Shown here: piece after piece, positions 49,345 through 58,975 of the stretch
Layout of the letters: each line of letters begins with the position of its first letter
How positions within the stretch are numbered: the first letter of the stretch is position 1
Origin: Rhizobium mongolense subsp. loessense
GTDB lineage: Bacteria > Pseudomonadota > Alphaproteobacteria > Rhizobiales > Rhizobiaceae
Assembly (NCBI RefSeq): GCF_900099775.1
Contig: NZ_FMTM01000003.1
Location: 675,461 to 739,460 of the forward strand
Direction of reading: 5' to 3'
Length of the DNA stretch: 64,000 bases
Translations under genes and position numbers: made by a program
Notes under the pieces: model-generated
Seen by the model: only the letters and a program-made list of their open reading frames with translations
Database searches by the model: none
What the model was told of the DNA's origin: nothing

Positions 49345-52209
49345 CTACTCCGCAGCCTCTGCGTAGCTCTCCACCGGCGGGCAGGTGCAAACGAGATTCC
49401 TGTCCCCGTACACATTATCCACGCGGTTGACCGGGGACCAGTATTTGTCGACGCGGAAAGCGCCGGGCGGGAAGCAGGCTTGTTCGCGGCTGTAGGGGCG
49501 GTCCCATTCGCCGACGAGGTCTTCCACCGTGTGCGGGGCGTTCTTCAGCGGGTTGTTGACCTTGTCCATGCTGCCTTCCTCGATGGCGCGGGCTTCCTCG
49601 CGGATCGCCAGCATTGCCTCGCAGAAGCGGTCGAGCTCGGCCTTGGTTTCGGACTCGGTCGGCTCGATCATCAGCGTGCCGGCGACCGGCCAGCTCATGG
49701 TCGGGGCATGGAAGCCGCAGTCGATCAGGCGCTTGGCGATGTCGTCGACCGTGACGCCTGCGCTGTCGGCCAGCGGACGCGTGTCAATGATGCATTCATG
49801 CGCGACGCGGCCGCTCTCGGACTTGTATAGCACCCCGTAGGCGCCCTTCAGGCGGGCAGCGATGTAGTTGGCGTTGAGGATCGCAACCTTGGTTGCCTGC
49901 GTCAGGCCCTCGCCGCCCATCATCAGCACATAGCTCCAGGAGATCGGCAGGATCGAGGCAGAGCCGAAGGCCGCTGCCGAGACGGCGCCTGAGCGTCCGT
50001 CCGTTTCCGGGTGGCCGGGCAGGTGAGGCGCCAGATGGGCCTTGACGCCGATCGGGCCCATGCCCGGACCGCCGCCGCCATGCGGGATGCAGAAGGTCTT
50101 GTGCAGATTGAGATGACTGACGTCGGAACCGATGTCACCGGGACGAGACAAGCCGACCATGGCGTTCATATTGGCGCCGTCGAGATAGACCTGGCCGCCA
50201 TGCTTGTGCACAAGATCGCAGATCTCTTTGACGGTTTCCTCGAACACACCATGCGTCGAAGGATAGGTTATCATGCAGCAGGAGAGATTTTCCGCATGCT
50301 CCTGCGCCTTGGCGCGGAAGTCGTCCATGTCGATGTCGCCGTTCGCGCGAACCTTGATGACGACGACCTTCATGCCGGCCATCTGCGCGGAGGCGGGGTT
50401 GGTGCCATGCGCCGAGGTCGGGATCAGGCAGACGTCGCGATCGCCGTTGCCGTTGGCGATATGGTAGTTGCGGATCGTGAGCAGGCCGGCATATTCGCCC
50501 TGCGCACCGGAATTTGGCTGCATGGAGAAGGCGTCGTAGCCGGTCACGGCGCAGAGTTTTTCCGTCAGATCGTCGATCATTTCGCGGTAGCCGAGCGCCT
50601 GATCGGCCGGAGCATAAGGATGGATATCCGAAAATTCCGGCCAGGTGATCGGCAGCATTTCCGCCGTGGCGTTGAGCTTCATGGTGCAGGAGCCGAGCGG
50701 GATCATCGCGCGGTCGAGCGCGAGGTCGCGGTCGGAGAGCCGGCGGATGTAGCGAGTCATTTCGCTTTCGGCGCGGTTCATATGGAAGATCGGATGCGTC
50801 AGATATTCGCTAGTCCGCAGCAGATCCTTCGGCAGGCGGTAGCCTGGCTCGAAATCGGCGACGGCGAAATTGCCGCCGAAGGCGCGCCAGGTGGCTTCGA
50901 GCGTCGCGGGGCGCGTGCGCTCATCGAGGCTCATGCCGATCTTGGTCGTGCCAACCTTGCGCAGGTTGATGCCCTCGGCAACGGCCGCACGCAGGATGAG
51001 GCCCTGCATGTGGCCGACATCGACAGTGAGCGTGTCGAAGAAGGTTTCGGGCTCTATCCTGTAACCTAGCTTTTCCAGGCCCTTAGCCATCAGCACGGCC
51101 TTCTGATGAACCTGCTGGGCGATCGCCTTGATGCCCTTGGGACCGTGGAAAACCGCGTACATCGAGGCCATGACGGCGAGCAGGACCTGCGCGGTGCAGA
51201 TGTTCGACGTGGCCTTTTCGCGGCGTATATGCTGTTCGCGGGTCTGCAGCGACAGCCGGTAGGCGCGATTGCCGCGGGCGTCGACCGAGACGCCGACGAG
51301 ACGGCCGGGCATGGAGCGCTTGTGCGCATCCTTGACTGACATATAGGCGGCATGCGGTCCGCCGTAGCCGATCGGAACGCCGAAGCGTTGCGACGAGCCG
51401 ATCGCAATATCGGCGCCCATTTCGCCCGGCGACTTCAGAAGCGTCAGCGCGAGGATATCGGCCGCGACGATGGCGATCGCGCCCGTCTGGTGCAGGCGAG
51501 AGATCAGGCCGGTGAAATCATGCACGTGGCCGTGCGTGCCCGGATACTGGAAGATGGCGCCGAAGACGTCCGCCGGATCGAGATCCTTGAAGGGGTCACC
51601 GACGATGACGGTCCAGCCCAGCGGCTCGGCGCGGGTCTGGATGAGCGCTATCGTCTGCGGATGGCAGGCGGCATCAACGAAGAAGGCCTTGGCCTTTGAC
51701 TTCGCGACGCGCTCGGCAATCGCCATGCCTTCGGCAGCAGCGGTCGCTTCGTCGAGAAGCGAAGCGTTGGCGACGTCGAGACCGGTAAGGTCGCAGATCA
51801 TCGTCTGGTAGTTCAAGAGCGCTTCCAGACGGCCCTGACTGATCTCCGGCTGGTAAGGCGTGTAGGCCGTGTACCAGGCCGGATTTTCGAGGATGGTGCG
51901 CTGGATGACCGGCGGCGTGATCGTGCCGTAATAGCCTTGGCCGATCAGGGAAACGAGGACCTTGTTCTTGTTGGCGGTGTCGCGCAGCTTGTCGAGCGCC
52001 TCGCGCTCCGTCATCGGCGCGCCCCAGGCAAGCGCCGCCTTCTGGCGGATCGCAGACGGCACGGTCGCGTCGATGAGGCTGTCGAGGCTGTCGTAGCCGA
52101 CGACCTTCAGCATGTCGCTCATTTCGGCCGGCGACGGGCCGATATGGCGGCGGTTGGCGAAGTCGTACGGCTGGTAGTCGGTAAACTGGAATTCTGTCGG
52201 CGTCGTCAT
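49345..52209 (-). CDS. gcvP: glycine dehydrogenase (decarboxylating), P protein
   Basis: A 954-residue single-chain P protein, the PLP enzyme of the glycine cleavage system that decarboxylates glycine and passes the aminomethyl group to GcvH. It opens [15 protein letters not shown]. The PLP Lys is in [18 protein letters not shown]. Full length means no split into two subunits. Start overlaps the gcvH stop by one base (TAATG). Expression should be under the glycine riboswitch at the head of the operon. Confidence 0.97.
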   Translation of the reverse strand: MTTPTEFQFTDYQPYDFANRRHIGPSPAEMSDMLKVVGYDSLDSLIDATVPSAIRQKAALAWGAPMTEREALDKLRDTANKNKVLVSLIGQGYYGTITPPVIQRTILENPAWYTAYTPYQPEISQGRLEALLNYQTMICDLTGLDVANASLLDEATAAAEGMAIAERVAKSKAKAFFVDAACHPQTIALIQTRAEPLGWTVIVGDPFKDLDPADVFGAIFQYPGTHGHVHDFTGLISRLHQTGAIAIVAADILALTLLKSPGEMGADIAIGSSQRFGVPIGYGGPHAAYMSVKDAHKRSMPGRLVGVSVDARGNRAYRLSLQTREQHIRREKATSNICTAQVLLAVMASMYAVFHGPKGIKAIAQQVHQKAVLMAKGLEKLGYRIEPETFFDTLTVDVGHMQGLILRAAVAEGINLRKVGTTKIGMSLDERTRPATLEATWRAFGGNFAVADFEPGYRLPKDLLRTSEYLTHPIFHMNRAESEMTRYIRRLSDRDLALDRAMIPLGSCTMKLNATAEMLPITWPEFSDIHPYAPADQALGYREMIDDLTEKLCAVTGYDAFSMQPNSGAQGEYAGLLTIRNYHIANGNGDRDVCLIPTSAHGTNPASAQMAGMKVVVIKVRANGDIDMDDFRAKAQEHAENLSCCMITYPSTHGVFEETVKEICDLVHKHGGQVYLDGANMNAMVGLSRPGDIGSDVSHLNLHKTFCIPHGGGGPGMGPIGVKAHLAPHLPGHPETDGRSGAVSAAAFGSASILPISWSYVLMMGGEGLTQATKVAILNANYIAARLKGAYGVLYKSESGRVAHECIIDTRPLADSAGVTVDDIAKRLIDCGFHAPTMSWPVAGTLMIEPTESETKAELDRFCEAMLAIREEARAIEEGSMDKVNNPLKNAPHTVEDLVGEWDRPYSREQACFPPGAFRVDKYWSPVNRVDNVYGDRNLVCTCPPVESYAEAAE

Positions 52210-52571
52210 TACGCGGTGAGCTCCTTATAGGCCGCTTCGTCAAGCAGGCCATCGGCATCGCCCGGGTTCTTGAGCTTCAGCTTGAAGAACCAGCCGGCGC
52301 CCTGTGGGTCGGAATTGACCAGCGACGGATCGGCAGTGATCGCTTCGTTGACTTCGGTGATCTCTCCATCGAGCGGACAATAGACTTCAGAGGCAGCCTT
52401 CACGGACTCGACGGTGGCGGCATCGTCATTCTTGGAAAAGGTCGCGCCCACTTCCGGCAATTCGACGAAAACCAGGTCGCCGAGCTGCTCGACGGCATAA
52501 TTCGTAATGCCGACCGTCGCCACGCCGTCTTCGAGCTTCAGCCATTCATGTTCTTCGGTAAATTTCAGCAT
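52209..52571 (-). CDS. gcvH: glycine cleavage system H protein
   Basis: A 120-residue lipoyl carrier protein. The lipoylated Lys is in VESVKAASE. It opens [21 protein letters not shown], the standard H-protein start. It shuttles the aminomethyl group between GcvP and GcvT. It starts 24 bases after the gcvT stop. Confidence 0.97.
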   Translation of the reverse strand: MLKFTEEHEWLKLEDGVATVGITNYAVEQLGDLVFVELPEVGATFSKNDDAATVESVKAASEVYCPLDGEITEVNEAITADPSLVNSDPQGAGWFFKLKLKNPGDADGLLDEAAYKELTA

Positions 52572-52595
52572 GGTTTTGATCCTCTCTGGAAATTC

Positions 52596-53732
52596 TTAGC
52601 GTTTGTAGGTCGGCGTGATGAAGGGCAGGGCGGCGACCGTGGCGGGGAGATACTTGCCCCTTACCTCAGCGTAAATTTGGGTTCCAACGGAGGCATGGGA
52701 GACCGGCACATAGCCCATGGCAATCGGGCCTTCGACACTCGGGCCGAAGCCGCCCGAAGTGACTTCGCCGATCTCGGTCTTGCCTTCAGCATCCGCATAG
52801 AGCTTGGAATGGCCGCGCACCGGCGCCTTGCCTTCCGGCTTCAGGCCGACGCGGCGACGTGTGGCACCATTGTCGAGTTCAGCGAGAATGCGTGCTGCGC
52901 CCGGAAAATCCCCCGCGCGCGCTCCGCCCGTCCTGCGAGCCTTCTGCATGGCCCATTCGAGCGCGGCCTCGACCGGCGTTGTGGTGGTGTCGATGTCGTT
53001 GCCGTAAAGGCAAAGTCCAGCCTCCAGACGCAGCGAATCGCGGGCGCCGAGGCCGATCGGCTGCGTATCGGGATGTTCGAGCAATCGCCCGGCAACATCC
53101 TCCGCCTTGTTAGCGGGTACGGAGATCTCGAAGCCATCCTCACCGCTGTAGCCGGAGCGGGAGACGAGACAGGAGATGTCGTGCAAGCGGCAGTGGCGCA
53201 CGTCCATGAACTTCATTGCCGCGACATCCGCCCAGAGTTCGGCGAGCACGTCGACGGCGCGCGGGCCTTGCAGCGCGACCAGCGCGCGGTCGAGAAGGGT
53301 TATGTCGCAGCGGTCGCCGATATGCTTTTGCAAGTGCGCGACATCGGCCTCCTTGCAGGCTGCGTTGACGACGACGAATAGATGATCGTCGAGATGGGTG
53401 ATCATCAAGTCGTCGAGTATGCCGCCGTTTTCGTCGGTGAAGAAGCCGTAGCGCTGGCGGCCTTCGGCGAGGCCGAGAATGTCGACCGGCACGAGGCTTT
53501 CGAGTGCTAGGGCGGCATCTTCATATCTGCCGGACTTCGCCCTCACGACGACCTGACCCATATGGGAGACGTCGAAGAGGCCGGCACCGGCGCGCGTCTG
53601 CAGGTGTTCCTTCAGCACGCCGGCTGGATACTGAACGGGCATTTCGTAGCCCGCGAAGGGCACCATGCGGGCACCGAGCGAAAGATGCAGCGCGTGTAGC
53701 GGAGTTTTCTTGAGGGCAGCAGTATCGTCCAA
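52596..53732 (-). CDS. gcvT: aminomethyltransferase, T protein
   Basis: A 378-residue T protein that transfers the methylene group from GcvH to tetrahydrofolate, releasing ammonia. Visible marks: TPLHALHLSLGARMVPFAGYEMP near the start (given here in part), GLFDVSHMGQ, and GYSGEDGFEI. I place the start at TTG 53732 because GGAGG lies 5 bases upstream and the remaining N-terminus fits the family; ATG at 53765 adds 11 residues but lacks a clear site. First gene of gcvT-H-P; a tandem glycine riboswitch lies in its leader. Confidence 0.93.
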   Translation of the reverse strand: MDDTAALKKTPLHALHLSLGARMVPFAGYEMPVQYPAGVLKEHLQTRAGAGLFDVSHMGQVVVRAKSGRYEDAALALESLVPVDILGLAEGRQRYGFFTDENGGILDDLMITHLDDHLFVVVNAACKEADVAHLQKHIGDRCDITLLDRALVALQGPRAVDVLAELWADVAAMKFMDVRHCRLHDISCLVSRSGYSGEDGFEISVPANKAEDVAGRLLEHPDTQPIGLGARDSLRLEAGLCLYGNDIDTTTTPVEAALEWAMQKARRTGGARAGDFPGAARILAELDNGATRRRVGLKPEGKAPVRGHSKLYADAEGKTEIGEVTSGGFGPSVEGPIAMGYVPVSHASVGTQIYAEVRGKYLPATVAALPFITPTYKR

Positions 53733-53804
53733 CGACGCCTCCGGGGTTTGCGCGTGGAATTCCATGCGCGGGCTCAATCTGAAGGCGCGGCTACGCCTTG
53801 CTTT

Positions 53805-53968
53805 CGAGCCCCCTCTGTCCCTGTGCCTGAGATTGTTATCCCTTCGGCGAGCGTTTCAAGAACGCTTCTCTCCAGAGTTCCGTCTGCCCCTTGCTGGTCC
53901 TTTGGCCTGAGAGTTTCCGGGGCGGTTGCTCCTTCGGCACCGGCCGTCTGTAGACCGGATTCTCCCAA
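53805..53968 (-). promoter_or_regulatory. tandem glycine riboswitch
   Basis: On the minus strand, aptamer 1 opens with GGGAGA and contains GCCGAAGGAGCAACCGCC, then GGAAACTCTCAGGC. Aptamer 2 opens near CTGGAGAG and contains CGCCGAAGGGATAACAATC and TCAGGCAC, closing with GGGACAGAGGGGG. These are the conserved cores of the two-aptamer glycine (gcvT) riboswitch. A candidate expression-platform helix is GGGCTC at 53806-53811 with GAGCCC at 53770-53775. It controls gcvT-H-P; glycine normally switches the operon on. The remainder of the 53769-54136 gap holds only promoter sequence. Confidence 0.93.
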
Positions 53969-54136
53969 CAAGGTTGCGGCAATTATCCGGCGGAGCAGGC
54001 TCTTGGCAAGGGGGAATGTCGCCGCCGAACAAATTTTTGTCGCGCGTCTTTCGGCAAGGTGTGATCTGCGTCAAATGGGCTTTTGCTTTTTTCGGATAAA
54101 GTGCTTAATCGCGAAATCCGCTAAAGGGGATCCAGA

Positions 54137-54520
54137 ATGATGAAAACGGGCCGAAACGCTGGCATGCTGACGCGCATTCTCTGCGCGCTGAGCTTGCTTA
54201 TGCTTGGCCTTGCGCATCAGGCACCGCAGGCGGCTGCGGCGGACGCGGACTATAATAGCGCCGCATACCTCCTGCCGGACGGCACCTACGCCTCACTTTG
54301 CGTGACCGCTACCGACAGCAGCGGCAAGACGGTCCCTCTGAAGCCGAATTGCGAAATCTGCCGGCTTTCGGCTTTCGTCATCCTGCCGGTCCCGGATAGC
54401 GGCTCCTGGCTGCATCTCGAATTCGCGACGCTGCATAACTCGCCGGTTGTTGCGAAAACCCCCATCGAGGCGCACGCCGTCGAACGGCCGAAGTCCAGGG
54501 GGCCGCCGGTTCTGGCCTGA
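54137..54520 (+). CDS. secreted DUF2946-like protein upstream of a copper protein
   Basis: A 127-residue protein with a signal peptide (hydrophobic stretch LTRILCALSLLMLGLAHQA, cleavage near PQAAAA). The mature part has a CEIC pair (NCEICRLSAF), resembling the Cys pair of DUF2946 proteins, which occur in copper-related clusters. The second half is hydrophobic in part (FVILPVP) and ends with a basic Pro-rich tail. It lies 78 bases before the YcnI-PCuAC fusion gene on the same strand, which suggests a joint role in periplasmic copper handling. The family call is tentative. Confidence 0.6.
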   Translation: MMKTGRNAGMLTRILCALSLLMLGLAHQAPQAAAADADYNSAAYLLPDGTYASLCVTATDSSGKTVPLKPNCEICRLSAFVILPVPDSGSWLHLEFATLHNSPVVAKTPIEAHAVERPKSRGPPVLA

Positions 54521-54598
54521 TCTCCCGCCACCACCGAAATGACACGACAATGCCGGTGCGCCAGCCATTGCGAGCAGCAGCCGGCGAGGAGATACCCG

Positions 54599-55564
54599 AT
54601 GAAGACAATCAAGACACTCAGCGCCGCGGCTCTGGTCTCCGCAACCGCATTCACGGCAGCGCAGGCGCATGTCACCTTTCTTGATCCTGAAGCCCCACAG
54701 GAAAAGACGTTCCTCTTAACGCTGCAGGTGCCGCATGGTTGTGACGGCAAGCCCACCAACGAAGTGCAGGTGAAGCTGCCGGAAGGCTTTGTATTCGCCA
54801 AGCCGCAGCCGAAGGCCGGCTGGGAACTTGAAGTAATCAAGGGCGACTATCAGAAGACCTACGACAATCACGGCACCAAGGTGAAATCCGGACCGGTCGA
54901 AATCCGCTGGAAGGGCGGCAAGCTCTCGGACGATTTTTACGATACCTTCGTGATCCAGGGCAAGGTCTCGGGCGTGGATGCCGGAACGTCACTGACCTTT
55001 CCGGTGAAGCAGCTTTGCGGCGATGCCGCCGAGGCATGGGACCAGGTCGCAATCGATGGCGGCGATCCCCATAAGCTCAAGAGCCCGGCGCCGTTGCTGA
55101 AGGTCGTTGCCGGTGGCGGCACTGGCCATGACCATGGCGACATGGCGGGGATGGACATGAATGGTGCATCAGGCGGCACCGCAATACTCGGCGACCTCGA
55201 AATCTCCGGCGCCTTTACGAAGGCAATGCTGCCCGGCCAGCCGGTCGGCGGTGGCTTTTTTACTGTCAAGAATAGCGGCAAGACCGACGACACGCTCGTC
55301 GTCGTTTCCTCGCCGACAGCGGGCCAAGTTCAGATGCACGAAATGGCCATGCAAAACAATGTCATGAAGATGCGTGAACTGAAGGATGGGATCGCCATTC
55401 CGGCGGGGGGGACGGTGAAGCTGGCGCCTGGCGGCCTGCATCTGATGTTCCAGAAGGTGAAGGCGCCTTTCAAGCAAGGTGAGAGCGTGCCGGTGACGCT
55501 CACCTTTGAAAAGGCGGGCAAGATCGACGTGACGTTGAAGGTTCTGTCGGCCCAGGGCAAGTAA
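54599..55564 (+). CDS. YcnI (DUF1775) - PCuAC copper chaperone fusion
   Basis: A 321-residue periplasmic protein. The signal peptide ends at AQA (residue 23), leaving His24 as the new N-terminus, as in YcnI, where that His binds copper. The DUF1775 domain covers about 24-165 (QVPHGCDGKPTNEVQVKLPE). A His/Met-rich linker (HDHGDMAGMDM, 177-187) joins a PCuAC domain: MHEM at 246-249, M258 and HLM at 281-283 fit its Cu(I) motif H-x10-M-x(21-22)-H-x-M. It probably delivers copper to cytochrome oxidase. GAGGAG lies 8 bases before the ATG. Confidence 0.88.
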   Translation: MKTIKTLSAAALVSATAFTAAQAHVTFLDPEAPQEKTFLLTLQVPHGCDGKPTNEVQVKLPEGFVFAKPQPKAGWELEVIKGDYQKTYDNHGTKVKSGPVEIRWKGGKLSDDFYDTFVIQGKVSGVDAGTSLTFPVKQLCGDAAEAWDQVAIDGGDPHKLKSPAPLLKVVAGGGTGHDHGDMAGMDMNGASGGTAILGDLEISGAFTKAMLPGQPVGGGFFTVKNSGKTDDTLVVVSSPTAGQVQMHEMAMQNNVMKMRELKDGIAIPAGGTVKLAPGGLHLMFQKVKAPFKQGESVPVTLTFEKAGKIDVTLKVLSAQGK

Positions 55565-55572
55565 CCAGCAAG

Positions 55573-55598
55573 AGGCCTGCGGCAGTCGCCGCGGGCCT
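55573..55598 (+). terminator. intrinsic terminator after the copper chaperone gene
   Basis: GGCCTGCGGC and GCCGCGGGCC form a 10-bp stem (one G-U) with a 4-base loop, followed by TTTTGCTTT. It lies 10 bases after the stop of the fusion gene and 23 bases before the end of a convergent small gene. Confidence 0.85.
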
Positions 55599-55620
55599 TT
55601 TGCTTTCCAATGTAAGAAAC

Positions 55621-55887
55621 TCAAAAATCCTCGTAGGATTTCAATGCCTGCTGCAATCCTGCCTGCGGCTGCTTGTTGCCTTTGGCCATCAGGTCGAGCG
55701 CCACTTCGGTGGACTGAATGATGCTTGCCGTTTCGCTCAATTCCTGGTCATGTCGGCCTTTGAGCTGACGGTCTGCGGTCCGGCGCGCGTCCTTTGCCGC
55801 CATGCTCGTCGGCACGCGGGGAGCAATCCTCAGCGTTTCGAAAGCGGCGGCGGCCGTGCTCGCGGATATGGTGACGACCTGTGTCAT
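55621..55887 (-). CDS. small protein of unknown function
   Basis: An 88-residue protein. The N-terminal half is rich in Ala, Thr and Ser (VVTISASTAAAAFETLRIAP); the second half is polar and likely helical (KDARRTADRQLKGRHDQELSE cut here). No signal peptide or membrane helix is seen. I recognise no family. The ATG at 55887 has no clear ribosome-binding site, and in-frame ATGs at 55899 and upstream add a few residues. It is convergent with the copper gene and divergent from crcB. Confidence 0.5.
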   Translation of the reverse strand: MTQVVTISASTAAAAFETLRIAPRVPTSMAAKDARRTADRQLKGRHDQELSETASIIQSTEVALDLMAKGNKQPQAGLQQALKSYEDF

Positions 55888-56008
55888 AGGACGTTTCATA
55901 CACATCGCCGGTTCGCGCGCAGCTAAGGAAATCAATCGCATTTTATTGAACGGCAGGATTTCTTCTCAACCGATTGGAATCGGTCAATTCGTCAGGTAGA
56001 CCAGAACG

Positions 56009-56386
56009 ATGATCCAGGCTCTTCTTGTCGGCGCCGGCGGCGCTATCGGCTCGCTTTTGAGATATTATGTCGGCCAATGGTCGCTGCGGCTCCTGGGGCC
56101 TGCCTTTCCTTGGGGCACCCTGATTGTCAACGTGGTTGGCTGTTTCGCCATTGGCGTTTTTGCCGAAATGATCGCGCGCCGGTTCAACGCCTCCGTTGAG
56201 ATGCGCCTGCTGCTCATCACCGGCTTCCTTGGCGGCTTTACGACCTTTTCCGCCTTTTCTCTGGATGCGATCTCGCTTTTCGAGCGAGGCGAGGCAGTGG
56301 CCGGCGGACTTTACGTCGCCGCAAGCGTCGGGCTTTCGATTATCTCCGTCATGGCTGGTCTCGCGCTTGTGCGTGCTTTGCTCTGA
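56009..56386 (+). CDS. crcB: fluoride exporter CrcB/Fluc
   Basis: A 125-residue protein with four helices. Family marks are GGAIGSLLRYYVGQW at the start, WGTLIVNVVGCFAIG and the GFLGGFTTFSAFS motif with the Phe residues that line the fluoride pore. It works as a dual-topology dimer exporting fluoride. I see no fluoride riboswitch in the 120 bases upstream. Confidence 0.94.
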   Translation: MIQALLVGAGGAIGSLLRYYVGQWSLRLLGPAFPWGTLIVNVVGCFAIGVFAEMIARRFNASVEMRLLLITGFLGGFTTFSAFSLDAISLFERGEAVAGGLYVAASVGLSIISVMAGLALVRALL

Positions 56387-56472
56387 AAGGCAGTTTCCGC
56401 GCGAAGAAAAATGCTCTAAAGCCACCGCAACAGCGGCGCGTGGCGCGACCAAGATTTTCCGAAAGAACAAGA

Positions 56473-57465
56473 ATGGCCGGAATCGAACATATCAAGGTGG
56501 ATGCCGACGAGGCGGGAATGCGGCTCGACCGGTGGTTCAAGATCCATTTCCCTGGCCTCGGCTTCGGCCAGCTTCAGAAGCTCCTGCGTTCGGGCCAGGT
56601 CCGCGTTGACGGTGGACGCGTAAAGACCGACGCGCGCGTGCAGCCGGGCCAGATGGTTCGCGTGCCGCCGCTCGATGTCGATGCGAAGGTCAAGAGCGGT
56701 CCGATCGCCGGGAAGGACCTGAAGCATTCCAGCGATTACGAACTTCTTCAACGCATGGTGCTGCATGAGGACGACAAGGTAATCGTGCTCAACAAGCCCG
56801 CGGGACTTGCCGTGCAGGGCGGTTCCGGCCTGACCCGGCATATCGACCAGATGCTGGAGGCCTGGACGAGCCCGAAGGGCGAGAAGCCGCGGCTCGTGCA
56901 CCGGCTTGACCGTGACACATCCGGCGTGCTCGTCATTGCCCGCACACGTGGTGCCGCTCAGAAGCTGACGGCCGCCTTTCGCGAACGCGACACCAAGAAG
57001 ACCTACTGGTCGTTGGTCAAGGGCGTGCCACGCAAGCATGAGGACAAGATCTCCACGTGGCTCGTCAAGGAAGCGACTGCCGACGGCGACCGCATGCGCA
57101 TTGCCAAACACGGCGAGGAGGGTGCGGATCATGCCGTATCCTATTACCGTGTGATCGAAACGGCGGCGCAAAACCTGGCCTGGCTCGAGATGGAGCCATA
57201 CACCGGCCGTACGCATCAGCTTCGTGTTCATGCGCTGCATATCGGCCATCCGATCATCGGCGATCCAAAATACTTCATCGACGACCCGAACTGGGATTTT
57301 CCCGGCGGCATCCAGAAGCGGCTGCACCTGCATGCCCGTCATATCGATATCCCGCATCCTGCGGGCGGACGCCTGCGCATCACGGCGCCGCTGCCGCCGC
57401 ATATGGTGCAGACATGGAACCTTCTCGGCCTTGATCTTGCCGGTGCGGAGAGGATTGACGAATGA
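56473..57465 (+). CDS. RluC-type 23S rRNA pseudouridine synthase
   Basis: A 330-residue protein. An S4 domain (MRLDRWFKIHFPGLGFGQL region) precedes the RsuA/RluA-type catalytic domain with the Asp in HRLDRDTSGVLV. YTGRTHQLRVH and GHPIIGDPKY are also conserved. It most likely modifies 23S rRNA as RluC does, though RluD-like specificity is not excluded. Start at 56473 (MAGIEH). Its stop overlaps the next ATG by ATGA. Confidence 0.92.
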   Translation: MAGIEHIKVDADEAGMRLDRWFKIHFPGLGFGQLQKLLRSGQVRVDGGRVKTDARVQPGQMVRVPPLDVDAKVKSGPIAGKDLKHSSDYELLQRMVLHEDDKVIVLNKPAGLAVQGGSGLTRHIDQMLEAWTSPKGEKPRLVHRLDRDTSGVLVIARTRGAAQKLTAAFRERDTKKTYWSLVKGVPRKHEDKISTWLVKEATADGDRMRIAKHGEEGADHAVSYYRVIETAAQNLAWLEMEPYTGRTHQLRVHALHIGHPIIGDPKYFIDDPNWDFPGGIQKRLHLHARHIDIPHPAGGRLRITAPLPPHMVQTWNLLGLDLAGAERIDE

Positions 57466-58112
57466 AGCTTATTCTCTTCGATTGCGACGGCACGTTGGTC
57501 GACAGTGCCGCCCTGATCCATGAGGTGATGGCCAGAACCTTCGTTCAATTCGGTCATCCACGGCCGGATCTTTCCAGCACCAAATCGATCATCGGTCTGA
57601 CCCTCGACATCGCGATTGCCCGCATGCTGGGCAAGCTGCATGTCGATGACGAGGCGGTCGCCATGACGGCTCATTACAGGTCGATCTACATGGACGTCAG
57701 GCAGGAGCCCGGCATGGATGTGCCGCTTTTCGCCGGGATAAAGCCGATGATAGACAGGCTCGCCACACGAGAAGACATCCTGATCGGCGCCGTCACCGGA
57801 AAGTCGCGCCGCGGGCTTGTCAATGTCCTCGAAACACATGGTTTCACGCCGCATTTCATCGTTACGCGGACGGCCGACGATTGTCCGTCGAAGCCGCATC
57901 CGGCCATGGTAACCGAATGCTGCGACGAGGCTGGCATGACGGCCGCTGACGCGATTGTCATCGGCGACGCGATCTACGATATGCAGATGGCAAAGGCTGC
58001 AGGTGCAAAGGCAATTGGTGTATCTTGGGGTTATGCCAGCATTGACGATCTGATTGCCGCCGGCGCCGATACTGTCGCTTACCATCCGAATGACGTGCTT
58101 GACCATTTTTGA
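57462..58112 (+). CDS. HAD-superfamily hydrolase, phosphoglycolate phosphatase-like
   Basis: A 216-residue HAD phosphatase. Motif I is FDCDGTLVDS with the nucleophile Asp, motif II lies in GAVTGKSRRG, motif III Lys in SKPHPAM, and motif IV is IGDAIYDMQMAKAAG. The substrate is uncertain. Translation is coupled to the pseudouridine synthase (ATGA). The ATP12-family gene follows after 9 bases; the same three-gene order is seen in other rhizobia. Confidence 0.9.
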   Translation: MKLILFDCDGTLVDSAALIHEVMARTFVQFGHPRPDLSSTKSIIGLTLDIAIARMLGKLHVDDEAVAMTAHYRSIYMDVRQEPGMDVPLFAGIKPMIDRLATREDILIGAVTGKSRRGLVNVLETHGFTPHFIVTRTADDCPSKPHPAMVTECCDEAGMTAADAIVIGDAIYDMQMAKAAGAKAIGVSWGYASIDDLIAAGADTVAYHPNDVLDHF

Positions 58113-58121
58113 GGTGACGCC

Positions 58122-58907
58122 ATGCGCGACCTGCTGAACGACCTTTCCGAAGGACTGAGCCACCCCGATCCGATCCGCCGCGCGCAGATCCAGATGAAAA
58201 GGCCGCTGCCGAAACGCTTCTACAAGAACGTCACGGTTGCCGAGCGGGACGACGGCTTCGCGATCGAGCTTGACGGCAGGGTCGTGCGCACGCCCGCCAA
58301 ACAGGTTCTGGCGGTGCCGGTAAAGGCTCTGGCCGACCTCGTCGCCGCCGAGTGGGATGCACAGGCGGAAATCATTGACCCGGCGACGATGCCCGTGACG
58401 CGCCTCGTCAATACTGCGCTCGACGGCGTCGCGATGGACACACAGGCCGTCTTCGAAGACATCCTGCGTTTTTCCGCGAGCGATCTTCTGTGCTATCGCG
58501 CCGAAGGACCGGAACTCCTGGTGCAGCGCCAGACCGAGCAGTGGGATCCGGTTCTCGATTGGGCGGCGAATGATCTCGGCGCGCGCTTCATCTTGATCGA
58601 AGGCGTGATGCATCACGAGCAGCCGCACGAAGCCGTCGCAGCTTTCGACGTCACATTGCGAAGACACGACAGTGCGCTGGAACTTGCCTGTCTTCACACG
58701 ATGACGACGCTAACCGGGTCGGCCCTTCTGGCGCTGGCGTTCGCCGAGCACCATCTGACCATAGACGAGGTCTGGTCGCTTGCCCATCTCGACGAGGATT
58801 GGACGATCGAGCATTGGGGCAGCGACGAGGAGGGCAAACTGCGCCGTGCCAAGCGCTTTGAGGAGTTCAAGGCAGCGGCGGAGGTTTTTTTGGCGCTAAA
58901 GGCCTGA
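58122..58907 (+). CDS. ATP12 family F1-ATPase assembly chaperone
   Basis: A 261-residue protein of the ATP12 family: KRFYKNVTVAERDDGFAIELDG, VRTPAKQVLAVP, VAAEWDAQ, and the C-terminal LAHLDEDWTIEHWGSDEEG. In mitochondria ATP12 keeps the F1 alpha subunit ready for assembly; alphaproteobacteria carry homologues. It is the third gene of the RluC-HAD-ATP12 group. Confidence 0.92.
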   Translation: MRDLLNDLSEGLSHPDPIRRAQIQMKRPLPKRFYKNVTVAERDDGFAIELDGRVVRTPAKQVLAVPVKALADLVAAEWDAQAEIIDPATMPVTRLVNTALDGVAMDTQAVFEDILRFSASDLLCYRAEGPELLVQRQTEQWDPVLDWAANDLGARFILIEGVMHHEQPHEAVAAFDVTLRRHDSALELACLHTMTTLTGSALLALAFAEHHLTIDEVWSLAHLDEDWTIEHWGSDEEGKLRRAKRFEEFKAAAEVFLALKA

Positions 58908-58975
58908 AACATATTGCTTTGACAGTCATTATGACGAAATCTGCGACTCCGAGCGGGAGAGGTGCGGAATTCAGG

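Noticed and set aside
50011..51069. 352-codon plus-strand open frame
   Set aside because: Antisense to gcvP.
55888..56008. Fluoride riboswitch before crcB
   Set aside because: I looked for the conserved fluoride aptamer core and did not find it.
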